DNA of 64,000 bases from Moritella sp. 24. Lineage in GTDB: Bacteria; Pseudomonadota; Gammaproteobacteria; Enterobacterales; Moritellaceae. The stretch is taken from positions 744,001 to 808,000 of the forward strand of contig NZ_CP056123.1 of NCBI RefSeq assembly GCF_018219155.1, read 5' to 3'. Within the stretch, counting starts at the first letter, position 1. Each line of letters starts with the position of its first letter. A program made the position numbers and the translations under genes. Below, in pieces: positions 39,232-48,790 of the stretch. The notes below the pieces were generated by a model, which saw only the letters and a program-made list of their open reading frames with translations, searched no databases and was not told the DNA's origin.

Positions 39232-40035
39232 TTATTTAGCTAAAGATTCAGTCAGGTGAGGACGGATCTTAGCAAGCATATCTTTAAGTACACGTGGAGA
39301 TGCAACAACTGAGTTACCAGATTTGAAGAAATCATGGCCGCCAGCGAAATCAGTTACGATTGCGCCTGATTCAGTAGCGATTAAGTTACCCGCTGCAGTT
39401 TCCCAAGGTTTTTGACCCATGCTCCAGAAACCATCTACACGACCAGCTGCTAGGTAAGCAAGGTTAAGTGCAGGGCAACCTGATGCACGTACATCAGCAC
39501 ATTCAGAGAATAATGCGCCGAAGATGTTCATGTAAGTATCTTGTTGGTGCTTCATCGTATGTGGGAAGCCAGTAGCAAGAACAGTACCTGATAAATCTTT
39601 AGCAGAACCAGCACGTAAACGGAAACCGTTTAATTGAGCGCCTTTACCACGACAAGCAGAGAAGATTTCATCACCGATAGCATCAAAGATAACAGCAACT
39701 TCAGCTTTACCTTTAACGTGTAAAGCAACAGAAATAGCAAAGTGTGGGATGCCTTTAACAAAGTTAGTCGTACCGTTTAGTGGGTCAATGATCCACTGGT
39801 AGTCTGTATCTGTACCAGTTGTAGCACCGCTTTCTTTTGCGATGATAGTATGCTCTGGGTAGGCTTTTTTAATTGTAGCGATAATAGCTGCTTCAGCTTC
39901 TTTGTCTACGTTAGTCACAAAATCATTTGTGCCTTTTTGCTCTACTTTAGTCTTGCTTGGATCACCATAAGCTTTTACGATTATATTGCCTGCGTCACGC
40001 GCAGCACGGATCGCGATTGTTAGCATCGGATGCAT
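39232..40035 (-). CDS. suhB: SuhB, inositol-monophosphatase-like protein with a degenerate active site
   Basis: A 267-residue SuhB, colinear with the E. coli protein (MHPMLTIAIRAARDAGN; NDFVTNVDKEAE). In the IMPase family the metal ligands in E. coli numbering are Glu67, Asp84, Asp87 and Asp212. Here these are Lys67 (IIAKESG), Asp84, Asn87 (IDPLNGTTNF) and Glu212 (KPWETAAG). The substrate-side Asp191 and Glu205 are Asn and Ser (ALNLAY; FWSMGQ). E. coli SuhB also joins the Nus complex in rRNA antitermination, a role that does not need catalysis. I therefore infer a non-catalytic SuhB. Codons were re-read on the DNA and confirm the replacements at 67, 87 and 212. Confidence 0.93.
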   Translation of the reverse strand: MHPMLTIAIRAARDAGNIIVKAYGDPSKTKVEQKGTNDFVTNVDKEAEAAIIATIKKAYPEHTIIAKESGATTGTDTDYQWIIDPLNGTTNFVKGIPHFAISVALHVKGKAEVAVIFDAIGDEIFSACRGKGAQLNGFRLRAGSAKDLSGTVLATGFPHTMKHQQDTYMNIFGALFSECADVRASGCPALNLAYLAAGRVDGFWSMGQKPWETAAGNLIATESGAIVTDFAGGHDFFKSGNSVVASPRVLKDMLAKIRPHLTESLAK

Positions 40036-40184
40036 ACTATTACCACCAAATTTTTGAAAGAACGGGATTTAGGGCGCGGAGTATACCAACTTTATTAAAA
40101 TGTTCAAAATTTATTTTTTCTTATTTAAAATTGCCCATATTTTTAGTTTGGCGATTGCTCCGCGTATTGTTGTTTTGCTTTAAA

Positions 40185-40217
40185 TACCGCTGAACAACTG
40201 TAGGTAGATGAGCGGTA
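40185..40217 (-). terminator. possible weak terminator of the lipase-foldase operon
   Basis: Seven-bp inverted repeat TACCGCT (40185-40191) / AGCGGTA (40211-40217), just after the foldase stop on the minus strand, followed there by TTTAAAGC. Confidence 0.4.
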
Positions 40218-40226
40218 ACAGATATA

Positions 40227-41216
40227 TTATAGATCACTGATGTACTCAAGGGATCGGATCCGCTTTTGCTCTGTGGCATTAAAGTGTGCGTCTCTTAACT
40301 CATTTATATGTGTTTCTTTATTTAAGTTACTGTCATCGTTGAGAATTACTTTTCTCTGCGCTAGATATGAATTTACTTTGCGATTAAATCGCGCTTCTTG
40401 CTGTTCTAGGGCTGTCATTCTTACTGCGGCCTCTGACCCGAGTAATGCTTCATACGTGATATAACGTTGTTGTGCATCATCATTACTCGCTACTTGATTG
40501 AGTTCGGCAGAGATAAGATCATCTTGATAAACGCGACTAATCTCATCGGGCATATTCGACAACTCTTCTTTTAATAGGTAGTTGTAATCAACTTGAGATA
40601 CAGAGATTGCTTGTAATTGTTGTTTTTTTATAGTGACTTGTCGATGTAGATTCTCGTTATTAAAGAGTAACGTTTGCTCTTCAGGGCTAAATAACGCCAA
40701 CTGTTTACTCCTTAATTCACTATCGAGGCGTTCTAAATCATCAATACTGGGTGCGCTGTTTATGTCTATCGAGAGTAAAGACTGTTTATATAAAAGGAAG
40801 CGTTCGAATAAATCATAGTCTGCTGAACTGTAGTGTTCAGGGCTATTTGTAATGAACTTTTTGACGTTCATTTTTAAGTGTTCGATATCTGTTTCTGTTT
40901 CTGTTTCATTAAAACCCGATAAAAAATAATCAAACATATCGCGTAATGAGGCCTGATCAATCTCAGTGTCTTGTTGAGATACGGCTTGAATTGAAGCGTT
41001 ATCGATTCTGATGATTGACGGTATTATTTTTTTATCTTTGCTTTTTAGCACTATCTCTCCGTTATGCTGTACTGCTTCTATTCTTTTTGTTTTGGAATCA
41101 ACTGCGGGATTAATGATGACGATAGTTTGTTTATGAATCGGATCATCGATTAACTTTATATAGGCTACACTCGCAGCCGCGGTGATAATTGTGATTGCTA
41201 GCGTAGCCTTTTTCAT
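40227..41216 (-). CDS. lipase-specific foldase (secretion chaperone)
   Basis: A 329-residue protein anchored by an N-terminal helix (about residues 4-22). LRDMFDYFLSGFNETE at about 89-104 is the lipase-chaperone RxxFDY(F/C)LSA motif. The rest is a long, helical, highly charged lipase-embracing arm (many Q, E, R; ARFNRKVNSYLAQRKVIL and the RDAHFNATEQKRIRSLEYI end). Such foldases (Lif) fold the partner lipase in the periplasm before type II secretion. It starts two bases after the lipase stop, so the pair is an operon. Confidence 0.93.
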   Translation of the reverse strand: MKKATLAITIITAAASVAYIKLIDDPIHKQTIVIINPAVDSKTKRIEAVQHNGEIVLKSKDKKIIPSIIRIDNASIQAVSQQDTEIDQASLRDMFDYFLSGFNETETETDIEHLKMNVKKFITNSPEHYSSADYDLFERFLLYKQSLLSIDINSAPSIDDLERLDSELRSKQLALFSPEEQTLLFNNENLHRQVTIKKQQLQAISVSQVDYNYLLKEELSNMPDEISRVYQDDLISAELNQVASNDDAQQRYITYEALLGSEAAVRMTALEQQEARFNRKVNSYLAQRKVILNDDSNLNKETHINELRDAHFNATEQKRIRSLEYISDL

Positions 41217-41218
41217 GA

Positions 41219-42190
41219 TTATAAGCCTTGTAGTTTCAATCGGTTTGCGTGTTGACGGTAAATACTTGGTACAGACAAGAATAAAGCGGTATGCCCCAGT
41301 ACCTGATTAATTTCATCAACATGATTCATGCGGTAGCTATCGTTGATGACTTTGCCTAAGTGCGTACTGCAAACACCAACCATGCCATCATTTGCTTCAC
41401 CACCTAACCATGATGAACCGAAAGCAAGTAAGCTCACTGCTTTTAGTGGAGCATCAACAAGTGCATCTTTTGGACTCGTCATTAATCGACTACCACTCCA
41501 AGAGTAATAATACACCTTGTGCTGGATGCCGTTGACTGTACTTGTTACTACAGGGTCACCTTGACCACATGCTGTTGTAGGTACACCCTCTGGATATTTT
41601 TTATTGAAGGCGAGAGACTCATGTGTCGTTAATGCTTTTAAAGCCCCTTTAGCATTGACTGGAAGTGTCGAACCGCTCGATAGATATTGTGTTATTTTTG
41701 ATAAATAGCCAATAACACTTGAACTTGCACTATTAACTAACGTGCCATCTGGCGCCACGCTATAAAATAAATCTGCGAACTTAGATCCTTTATTCACACC
41801 ACCAATACTGGTTACTGATGCAACGAGCTCTGGGGCGACAGATGCCACGTATCGAGACGTTGGACCGCCGTGGCTGTGACCTATTAAATTCACTTTGCTT
41901 GCGCCTGTACGCGCTAAAAACTGTTTAACTTGCAGTAAAAGCTGCTCGCCTCTAATTTCAGTTGTATTGGTTGATGATACTTGAGCGGTATAAACCGTTG
42001 CACCGTTTTGTCTTAGTGTTTGCGCTATTTTATAAAAATAGTCATAGCCTTGAATATCATCAAACCCTAAAAAACCATGTACAAGTACAATCGGGTATTG
42101 TGTATCTGTATAATTTCGATTGGTTGCAGCATTTGCATAATTGAGTAAGGTTGTTACTAGCATTATTGTGACGAACATTAAGCGTTTCAT
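41219..42190 (-). CDS. secreted triacylglycerol lipase (family I.1/I.2)
   Basis: From ATG 42190 (AAGGA eight bases upstream) the product is 323 residues with a signal peptide ending ANA (residues 1-21). YPIVLVHGFLGFDDIQGYDY gives the oxyanion region, Ser106 in NLIGHSHGGPTSRY is the nucleophile, and NHVDEINQ holds the likely catalytic His. It resembles Pseudomonas and Burkholderia lipases, which need a foldase like the one encoded next. It would release fatty acids outside the cell. An upstream in-frame start at 42226 lacks a signal peptide at its N-terminus and is less likely. Confidence 0.94.
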   Translation of the reverse strand: MKRLMFVTIMLVTTLLNYANAATNRNYTDTQYPIVLVHGFLGFDDIQGYDYFYKIAQTLRQNGATVYTAQVSSTNTTEIRGEQLLLQVKQFLARTGASKVNLIGHSHGGPTSRYVASVAPELVASVTSIGGVNKGSKFADLFYSVAPDGTLVNSASSSVIGYLSKITQYLSSGSTLPVNAKGALKALTTHESLAFNKKYPEGVPTTACGQGDPVVTSTVNGIQHKVYYYSWSGSRLMTSPKDALVDAPLKAVSLLAFGSSWLGGEANDGMVGVCSTHLGKVINDSYRMNHVDEINQVLGHTALFLSVPSIYRQHANRLKLQGL

Positions 42191-42468
42191 TTTACCATCC
42201 TTAGATTGCCATTTATTTGAAATCATTGAACTTTATTGTTCATCGTTATGGTGTCATATTAAGAATAGGAAAAACGTAAGCAGACGTAAGCTAGAGTAAG
42301 AGTTGTAAGTCAAGGTGGGGATGATATTGAAGCGAGATATACCTCGTATACTGTGATAGAATTCGCGACCAGTAAATTAACAATTCCAATAATAGTCTGA
42401 ACGGTGGTTTAAACACGAGGTTTAAATTTTCCCAGTTTTACTATTATGCGTCTTTTTAGGTATTAATA

Positions 42469-43185
42469 ATGTTAGCAAACGTAAAAGTTGTATTAGTCGG
42501 TACATCTCACCCAGGTAATATTGGTTCGGCCGCTCGCGCCATGAAAACAATGGGTTTAACGCAATTAGTGTTAGTTGCGCCTCTTTGTGAAATTGATGAA
42601 AAATCAGTTGCGTTGGCTGCTGGTGCCGCAGATGTACTAGAAAATGCGATCATCGTCGATACCTTAGAAGAAGCGGTAACAGATTGTGGCCTGGTGATTG
42701 GCACAAGTGCACGCTCTCGTACATTGCAGTGGCCAATGCTAGATTCACGTGAAGCGGGCTTGAAGCTAATCGAAGAAGTGCCTAACTATCCTGTTGCATT
42801 AGTATTTGGTCGCGAACGTATTGGCTTAACCAATGATGAACTACAAAAATGTACTTACCATGTATGTGTTTCTGCAAATCCTGAATATAGCTCATTAAAC
42901 CTCGCAATGGCTGTACAGATTTTAACATACGAAACACGTATGGCTTATCTGGCGACAAACTCGTTCCCAGAACAAGATAATCCGTATCCAAAGCAAGCTG
43001 AATTGGAAATGTTCCATACGCATCTTGAAGAGACGTTATGGGATTCTGGTTTTATCAATAAAGCGCATCCAGGTGTGGTTATGAATCGTTTACGTCGACT
43101 CTTCACTCGAGCTCGTCCAGAAACCGTTGAATTAAATATTCTACGTGGCGCATTAGTGTCTATTCAACGTAATCTGAAAAAATAG
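42469..43185 (+). CDS. trmJ: tRNA (cytidine/uridine-2'-O)-methyltransferase
   Basis: A 238-residue SPOUT methyltransferase. The start [20 protein letters not shown] and the knot motifs [16 protein letters not shown] and [14 protein letters not shown] are typical of TrmJ. It methylates the 2'-O of C/U32 in tRNA. The C-terminal [13 protein letters not shown] region contacts tRNA. It precedes iscR as in E. coli. Between it and suhB sits the lipase pair, which is not the E. coli arrangement. Confidence 0.96.
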   Translation: MLANVKVVLVGTSHPGNIGSAARAMKTMGLTQLVLVAPLCEIDEKSVALAAGAADVLENAIIVDTLEEAVTDCGLVIGTSARSRTLQWPMLDSREAGLKLIEEVPNYPVALVFGRERIGLTNDELQKCTYHVCVSANPEYSSLNLAMAVQILTYETRMAYLATNSFPEQDNPYPKQAELEMFHTHLEETLWDSGFINKAHPGVVMNRLRRLFTRARPETVELNILRGALVSIQRNLKK

Positions 43186-43218
43186 TGACGACGTTGTTCC
43201 ATCGATTGCTTAATTTTA

Positions 43219-43243
43219 ATACCTGAGTAAATTAGTCAGGTAT
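43219..43243. promoter_or_regulatory. IscR type-1 binding site, distal
   Basis: The 25-base site starts ATACCTGAGTAAATTAG and ends TCAGGTAT. Compared with the type-1 consensus as I remember it (ATASYYGACTRWWWYAGTC plus RRSTAT), 24 of 25 positions fit; only a G for C at position 9 differs. The [2Fe-2S] form of IscR represses at such sites. Confidence 0.88.
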
Positions 43244-43268
43244 ATACTTGACCATTTTAGTCGGGTAT
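43244..43268. promoter_or_regulatory. IscR type-1 binding site, proximal
   Basis: Begins ATACTTGACCATTTTAGTC and ends GGGTAT. It fits 24 of 25 positions of the consensus and abuts the distal site with no gap. The TTGACC inside it looks like a -35 element, so bound IscR would block RNA polymerase. Confidence 0.88.
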
Positions 43269-43305
43269 GTAACCATAACTGTAAATAACAGTTTTAGAGG
43301 TTGCT

Positions 43306-43779
43306 ATGCGATTGACATCGAAGGGACGTTACGCCGTTACGGCTATGATCGACCTTGCATTGCACGCAGAAGTGAAACCTGTGCCATTAGCTGAAATATC
43401 GGAACGACAAAGTATTTCACTGTCGTATTTGGAGCAGCTATTCTCTCGATTACGTCGAAAGAAGCTAGTAGCAAGTGCAAGAGGACCCGGTGGTGGCTAC
43501 AAGTTAGGTATGTTACCTGGGGACATTTCTGTTGCGATGATCATTGATGCAGTAGACGAGAATGTAAAAGCGACCAAATGTGATTCTACAGGTGGTTGTA
43601 ATGATGGAAAACGCTGTTTAACGCATTCACTTTGGGATGATTTAAGTGAGCGAATTAGTGATTTTCTTGATAACATATCGCTTGCTGATTTGATGAAAAA
43701 TAATGAGATTAAGCAGATGGTCAATGATCAAGATCATAACCGCCAAGTATTAAATAAAATTGATATCAATATCATTTGA
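43306..43779 (+). CDS. iscR: Fe-S cluster regulator IscR
   Basis: A 157-residue Rrf2-type winged-helix regulator. The DNA-binding domain opens with [20 protein letters not shown], and the [2Fe-2S] ligands Cys92, Cys98, Cys104 and His107 sit in [17 protein letters not shown]. Holo-IscR represses the isc operon when clusters are plentiful, and apo-IscR activates other genes. Two type-1 sites lie 38-87 bases upstream, so self-repression is likely. It heads the operon and is 95 bases before iscS. AGAGG serves as ribosome site. Confidence 0.97.
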   Translation: MRLTSKGRYAVTAMIDLALHAEVKPVPLAEISERQSISLSYLEQLFSRLRRKKLVASARGPGGGYKLGMLPGDISVAMIIDAVDENVKATKCDSTGGCNDGKRCLTHSLWDDLSERISDFLDNISLADLMKNNEIKQMVNDQDHNRQVLNKIDINII

Positions 43780-43874
43780 TACGTATTTAAAGAATACATA
43801 AGTAATCATAATTATAATTATAAGATATGAACACTAATTAGTGACCTAATTGTGTTGTATGGAGCAATGACTAG

Positions 43875-45089
43875 ATGAAAAAACCTATTTATTTGGATTA
43901 TTCTGCGACTACGCCTGTAGACCCTCGTGTAGCAGAAAAAATGATGCAGTGTCTGACTATGGACGGCATCTTTGGTAACCCTGCGTCTCGTTCACATCGT
44001 TTCGGTTGGCAGGCAGAAGAAGCAGTAGACATTGCTCGTAATCAAATTGCAGATTTAGTGAATGCAGATCCACGTGAAGTTGTTATTACGTCGGGTGCTA
44101 CTGAATCAAACAATCTTGCTATTAAAGGTGCTGCGCATTTTTATAATAAAAAAGGCAAGCATATCATTACAAGTAAAATTGAGCACAAAGCAGTGCTTGA
44201 TACTTGTCGTCAACTAGAGCGTGAAGGTTTTGAAGTAACGTATTTAGACCCAACTTCTGAAGGTCTAATTACAGTAGAAATCCTTGAAGCTGCAATCCGT
44301 GAAGATACAATTATTGTTAGTATCATGCACGTGAATAATGAAATTGGTGCGATTAATGATATCGCTGCATTGGGTGAACTTTGTCGTTCTAAGAAAGTCT
44401 TATTCCATGTAGATGCTGCGCAAAGTGCGGGCAAATTACCAATCGACTTTTCTGAACTTAAAGTAGATATGTTATCAGTATCGGCACATAAAATTTATGG
44501 CCCTAAAGGTATTGGTGCATTATACGTTCAACGTAAACCTCGTATCCGTTTAGAAGCACAGATGCACGGTGGCGGTCATGAACGTGGTATGCGTAGTGGT
44601 ACACTTCCTACTCACCAAATTGTGGGTATGGGTGAAGCTTTCCGCATTGCTAAAGAAGAAATGCAACAAGATACAGACCATGCAGAAGCATTACGTAAAC
44701 GTTTCTGGGCTGGTATTACCGATATTGAAGAAGTATATCTAAACGGTCACGCTGAACAGCGTATCGTGAGTAACCTGAACGTAAGCTTCAACTTTGTTGA
44801 AGGTGAGTCATTAATGATGGCACTGAAAGACCTCGCGGTTTCTTCAGGCTCTGCTTGTACATCAGCAAGTTTAGAACCATCTTATGTACTACGTGCATTA
44901 GGTCTAAACGATGAAATGGCGCATAGCTCAATTCGTTTCTCATTCGGTCGTTTTACGACAGAAGAAGAAGTAGATTATGCAACAAGCATCATTAAAGAAA
45001 ACATCAGTAAATTACGTGAAATGTCACCTTTATGGGAGATGTTTAAAGATGGTATCGATTTAAGCACTATCGAGTGGGATCACCACTAA
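43875..45089 (+). CDS. iscS: cysteine desulfurase IscS
   Basis: A 404-residue PLP enzyme. Lys206 in [10 protein letters not shown] binds PLP, and the mobile-loop Cys328 in [17 protein letters not shown] takes the sulfur. IscS passes sulfur from cysteine to IscU, and also to tRNA thiolation partners. It is second in the operon, 52 bases before iscU. Length and motifs are standard. Confidence 0.98.
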   Translation: MKKPIYLDYSATTPVDPRVAEKMMQCLTMDGIFGNPASRSHRFGWQAEEAVDIARNQIADLVNADPREVVITSGATESNNLAIKGAAHFYNKKGKHIITSKIEHKAVLDTCRQLEREGFEVTYLDPTSEGLITVEILEAAIREDTIIVSIMHVNNEIGAINDIAALGELCRSKKVLFHVDAAQSAGKLPIDFSELKVDMLSVSAHKIYGPKGIGALYVQRKPRIRLEAQMHGGGHERGMRSGTLPTHQIVGMGEAFRIAKEEMQQDTDHAEALRKRFWAGITDIEEVYLNGHAEQRIVSNLNVSFNFVEGESLMMALKDLAVSSGSACTSASLEPSYVLRALGLNDEMAHSSIRFSFGRFTTEEEVDYATSIIKENISKLREMSPLWEMFKDGIDLSTIEWDHH

Positions 45090-45141
45090 ACGTTCACCCT
45101 TATTTCACGAAAATTTATATTCAGTTTGAAGGAGTTATATC

Positions 45142-45525
45142 ATGGCTTATAGCGAAAAAGTAATCGACCATTATGAAAACCCACGTAACGTAGGTTCATT
45201 TGATAAAAGTGACCCATCTATCGCAACCGGTATGGTTGGCGCACCGGCTTGTGGTGACGTAATGAAGTTACAACTTAAAATTAATGAAGAAGGCATCATT
45301 GAAGATGCTAAATTCAAAACTTACGGTTGTGGTTCTGCTATTGCATCAAGTTCTTTAGTTACCGAATGGGTAAAAGGCAAGAGCATTGAGCAAGCAGGCG
45401 AAATCACCAATACAACTATTGCTGAAGAACTAGAATTGCCTCCAGTGAAAATTCACTGTTCAATTCTTGCTGAAGATGCAATCAAAGCTGCAATTGATGA
45501 TTACAAAAAGAAAAAAGAGTCTTAG
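45142..45525 (+). CDS. iscU: Fe-S cluster scaffold IscU
   Basis: A 127-residue scaffold with the three cluster Cys (Cys37 in GAPACGDV, Cys63 in TYGCGSAI, Cys106 in IHCSILAED), Asp39, and the LPPVKIHC motif that HscA recognises. It assembles [2Fe-2S]/[4Fe-4S] clusters with IscS and hands them to HscBA. AAGGAG is the ribosome site. The stop is 9 bases before iscA. Confidence 0.98.
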   Translation: MAYSEKVIDHYENPRNVGSFDKSDPSIATGMVGAPACGDVMKLQLKINEEGIIEDAKFKTYGCGSAIASSSLVTEWVKGKSIEQAGEITNTTIAEELELPPVKIHCSILAEDAIKAAIDDYKKKKES

Positions 45526-45534
45526 GAGCTAACG

Positions 45535-45858
45535 ATGGCTGTTACTTTATCTGACTCTGCTGCAGCGCGCGTTGCTCGCTATCTTGAGAAGCGTGGTAAA
45601 GGTGCCGGTCTACGTCTGGGTGTGAAAACATCTGGTTGTTCTGGCCTTGCTTATATCCTTGAGTTTGTTGACACTATTGATGAGAACGATGAAGTTTTTG
45701 TTGAAAAAGGTGTTACCGTTATCGTGGATAAAAAAAGCTACGTTTATCTTGATGGAATCGAATTAGATTTCGTTAAAGAAGGCCTCAATGAAGGGTTTGA
45801 ATTTAACAATCCCAACATGAAAGGCGAATGCGGCTGCGGTGAAAGCTTCAACGTGTAA
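45535..45858 (+). CDS. iscA: A-type Fe-S carrier IscA
   Basis: A 107-residue A-type carrier with the conserved Cys35 ([10 protein letters not shown]) and the C-terminal Cys pair in GECGCGES. It delivers clusters, especially [4Fe-4S], to apo-enzymes such as IspG and RlmN. A hairpin follows before hscB. Confidence 0.97.
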   Translation: MAVTLSDSAAARVARYLEKRGKGAGLRLGVKTSGCSGLAYILEFVDTIDENDEVFVEKGVTVIVDKKSYVYLDGIELDFVKEGLNEGFEFNNPNMKGECGCGESFNV

Positions 45859-45868
45859 TATTGATATA

Positions 45869-45898
45869 CCCAAATAACCTCGTTATTTGGGTTTTGTT
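45869..45898 (+). terminator. hairpin with T-tract inside the isc operon (iscA-hscB)
   Basis: Ten-bp stem CCCAAATAAC (45869-45878) / GTTATTTGGG (45882-45891) with a three-base loop, then TTTTGTTT. It could end part of the iscRSUA transcripts or mark a processing site. Confidence 0.65.
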
Positions 45899-45927
45899 TA
45901 TTTAATCTATCCATTAAAGGTCGTCAG

Positions 45928-46446
45928 ATGAACCATTTTGAGCTGTTTGGTTTACCCGTTAATTTTGAACTAGATAGTGCCGGTTTAGCAACAACATATC
46001 GAGACTTACAGCGCACACTACACCCTGATAACTTTGCTAATGGCAGTGAGCGAGATCGCTTAATTGCAGTGCAAAAATCATCGCAAGTTAATGATGCGTA
46101 TTCCACTCTAAAGTCGCCAATTCAACGTGCAGAATATATCCTTGCTGTTTGTCATGAAGATATTCGTGGTGAACAAAAAACACTGCAAGATCCAATGTTT
46201 CTTATGCAGCAAATGGAACTACACGAGCGTCTTGAAGATATTCCCGATTCTGCGGACCCTGAGCAAGAAATTGCAGACTTCGACGATGAGCTAACAGCCT
46301 CGATCAAAGCATACTTGCAAGAATTTTCTAAATTACTCAGTGCAGAGCATTATAACGACGCGGCAAATGTAGTGCGTAAATTAAAATTTGTTTACAAACT
46401 GCAAGCACAATTAAGTACACTTGAAGATAGTTTACTTGATTACTAA
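45928..46446 (+). CDS. hscB: Fe-S co-chaperone HscB
   Basis: A 172-residue J-type co-chaperone. The HPD motif is at residues 32-34 (TLHPDNFA), in an N-terminal J domain (MNHFELFGLPVNFELDSAGL). The C-terminal three-helix part binds IscU (MQQMELHERLEDIPDS). HscB delivers IscU to HscA and stimulates its ATPase. It is 30 bases before hscA. Confidence 0.96.
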   Translation: MNHFELFGLPVNFELDSAGLATTYRDLQRTLHPDNFANGSERDRLIAVQKSSQVNDAYSTLKSPIQRAEYILAVCHEDIRGEQKTLQDPMFLMQQMELHERLEDIPDSADPEQEIADFDDELTASIKAYLQEFSKLLSAEHYNDAANVVRKLKFVYKLQAQLSTLEDSLLDY

Positions 46447-46476
46447 TCAAATAATTTAAATTTAAGAACCTAAAAC

Positions 46477-48336
46477 ATGGCATTACTTCAAATTGCTGAA
46501 CCGGGTCAATCGGCAGCACCTCATGAACATAAACTTGCAGTTGGTATTGATCTCGGTACGACTAATTCATTAGTAGCAAGTGTCCGTAGTGGCAGCGCTA
46601 AAACATTAGTTGATAACACGGGTCAAGATATTTTACCTTCCGTGGTTCGTTATACTGCAGATTCAATTGTTGTTGGCGAAGACGCTGCGCAACAAGCGGT
46701 AACGGATCCAGAAAATACTATCTCCTCGGTAAAGCGTTTGATGGGCAAAGCCTTTTCAGATATTGACGCTGCTCGTATTCCGAATGTACTTGTAGAATCT
46801 GCATCGGGCCAACCGTTAATTAAAACGGTAGCTGGAGAACTTAATCCGGTACAAGTTTCTGCTGAGATCCTAAAAGCATTGGCAGCACGTGCAACTGAGA
46901 CACTTGCTGGTGAGCTTAACGGTGTGGTTATTACTGTACCTGCTTATTTTGATGATGCACAACGTCAAGGTACGAAAGACGCGGCAAATATCGCAGGACT
47001 GAATGTTTTACGTTTATTGAATGAACCAACAGCCGCTGCGATTGCATACGGTTTAGATGCGGGTCAAGAAGGCATTATTGCTGTTTACGATCTGGGTGGT
47101 GGTACGTTCGATATCTCTATTTTACGTCTTAATAAAGGCGTATTCGAAGTACTTGCGACTGGTGGCGATTCAGCGCTTGGCGGTGATGACTTCGATCATC
47201 TCGTTGCTGATTGGATCAGTGCTGAAGCGGGACTTGTGGGAGAGCAATCATTAGCAATGCAGCGTTTGCTACTAACACAAGCAAAACAAGCGAAACAAGA
47301 CTTAACAGATTCAGCTAGCGTTAATATTACTATCGCATTAGAGTCTGTTAACTGGCAGGGAACATTAAGCCGTGAAACGTTTGATGGTCTTATTCAGCCA
47401 TTAGTTAAGCGCACTTTATTAGCATGTCGCCGTTCGTTAAAAGATGCCGATATCAGCAAAGATGACGTACTTGAAGTTGTGATGGTAGGCGGTTCAACGC
47501 GCGTGCCATTAGTACGTGAAAAAGTAGGTGAGTTCTTCGCTCAAGAACCACTAACGAGTATTAACCCAGATAAAGTTGTTGCGATTGGTGCTGCGATTCA
47601 GGCTGACGTATTAGTGGGTAACAAACCTGATTCAGATTTATTACTGCTGGATGTTACACCGTTATCACTTGGTTTAGAAACCATGGGCGGCCTGGTTGAG
47701 AAAGTTATTCCACGTAATACAACTATCCCTGTAGCACGTGCGCAAGAGTTTACCACGTTTAAAGATGGGCAAACGGCAATGACAATTCACGTGCTGCAAG
47801 GCGAACGTGAGATGGTTGCTGATTGTCGTTCATTAGCGCGTTTCTCATTAACTGGTATTCCACCTATGGCGGCAGGTGCTGCACATATTCGTGTGACGTT
47901 CCAAGTTGATGCTGATGGTTTGCTAAGTGTATCAGCGATGGAAAAATCATCGGGTGTATCTGCTTCGATTCAAGTTAAACCGTCTTATGGTTTAAGTGAT
48001 AATGAAGTTGCAAACATGCTTAAAGATTCAATGACATATGCGAAAGAAGATGTAACTGCGCGTATGTTAGCTGAGCAACAGTTAGAAGCTGACCGCGTAA
48101 TGGAAAGCCTGATCGTTGCCTTACAACAAGACGGTAAAGCATTACTTTCTGATGCTGAACAAAATGTCATTGAAACAGCGATTCAAACGCTTTATCAGAT
48201 CCGTCAGGGTGATGATAGAGATGCGATTGAAAAAGAAATTGAAACAGTCGATAAATTAACACAAGATTTTGCTGCTCGCCGTATGGATCAATCAATCCGT
48301 AAAGCGTTGCAGGGTCAGTCGGTAGATAAGGTCTAA
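46477..48336 (+). CDS. hscA: Fe-S chaperone HscA
   Basis: A 619-residue Hsp70. ATPase-domain markers are [25 protein letters not shown] and [11 protein letters not shown]; the substrate-binding domain follows with [16 protein letters not shown]. HscA binds the LPPVK motif of IscU and helps cluster release. The stop is 3 bases before fdx, so they are translationally linked. Confidence 0.97.
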   Translation: MALLQIAEPGQSAAPHEHKLAVGIDLGTTNSLVASVRSGSAKTLVDNTGQDILPSVVRYTADSIVVGEDAAQQAVTDPENTISSVKRLMGKAFSDIDAARIPNVLVESASGQPLIKTVAGELNPVQVSAEILKALAARATETLAGELNGVVITVPAYFDDAQRQGTKDAANIAGLNVLRLLNEPTAAAIAYGLDAGQEGIIAVYDLGGGTFDISILRLNKGVFEVLATGGDSALGGDDFDHLVADWISAEAGLVGEQSLAMQRLLLTQAKQAKQDLTDSASVNITIALESVNWQGTLSRETFDGLIQPLVKRTLLACRRSLKDADISKDDVLEVVMVGGSTRVPLVREKVGEFFAQEPLTSINPDKVVAIGAAIQADVLVGNKPDSDLLLLDVTPLSLGLETMGGLVEKVIPRNTTIPVARAQEFTTFKDGQTAMTIHVLQGEREMVADCRSLARFSLTGIPPMAAGAAHIRVTFQVDADGLLSVSAMEKSSGVSASIQVKPSYGLSDNEVANMLKDSMTYAKEDVTARMLAEQQLEADRVMESLIVALQQDGKALLSDAEQNVIETAIQTLYQIRQGDDRDAIEKEIETVDKLTQDFAARRMDQSIRKALQGQSVDKV

Positions 48337-48339
48337 GAA

Positions 48340-48678
48340 ATGCCAAAAGTTATATTTTTACCTCATGAAGATTTATGCCCAGAAGGTCTCTCTGTAGAGG
48401 CTGCTAAAGGTGAAACAATCCTTGATGTTGCATTAAAAAACAAAATTATCATTGAACATGCATGTGAAAAATCATGTGCTTGTACTACTTGTCATGTGAT
48501 CATTCGTGAAGGCTTTGATTCAATTGAAGAAAGCGATGAACTTGAAGATGACATGCTAGATAAAGCATGGGGCTTAGAACCTGATTCTCGTTTAGGTTGC
48601 CAAGCAATTATCGAAGACGAAGATCTGGTTGTTGAGATCCCGAAATATACAATTAATATGGTTTCTGAAAGCCACTAA
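48340..48678 (+). CDS. fdx: ISC-type [2Fe-2S] ferredoxin
   Basis: A 112-residue ferredoxin with cluster Cys at residues 42, 48 and 51 (HACEKSCACTTCH) and a fourth in RLGCQAI. It supplies electrons for cluster assembly on IscU. It lies 3 bases after hscA. The C-terminal IPKYTINMVSESH is normal for the family. Confidence 0.97.
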   Translation: MPKVIFLPHEDLCPEGLSVEAAKGETILDVALKNKIIIEHACEKSCACTTCHVIIREGFDSIEESDELEDDMLDKAWGLEPDSRLGCQAIIEDEDLVVEIPKYTINMVSESH

Positions 48679-48743
48679 TTACAGTTAAGTGAAAGCATCT
48701 TGGTTACGCGCATTTATGACGTAACCGAACTAAACTGAAAGTA

Positions 48744-48777
48744 ACCGTACAGTATTGATTACTGTACGGTGTTTATT
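48744..48777 (+). terminator. stem-loop between fdx and iscX
   Basis: Perfect 11-bp stem ACCGTACAGTA (48744-48754) / TACTGTACGGT (48760-48770), loop TTGAT, then GTTTATTT. Only a partial T-run, so attenuation or RNA processing is as likely as termination. Confidence 0.55.
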
Positions 48778-48790
48778 TCAGGGAGGTTTT

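Noticed and set aside
46337-46519. Antisense ORF over hscB-hscA
   Set aside because: Shadow of conserved coding sequence; no start signal.
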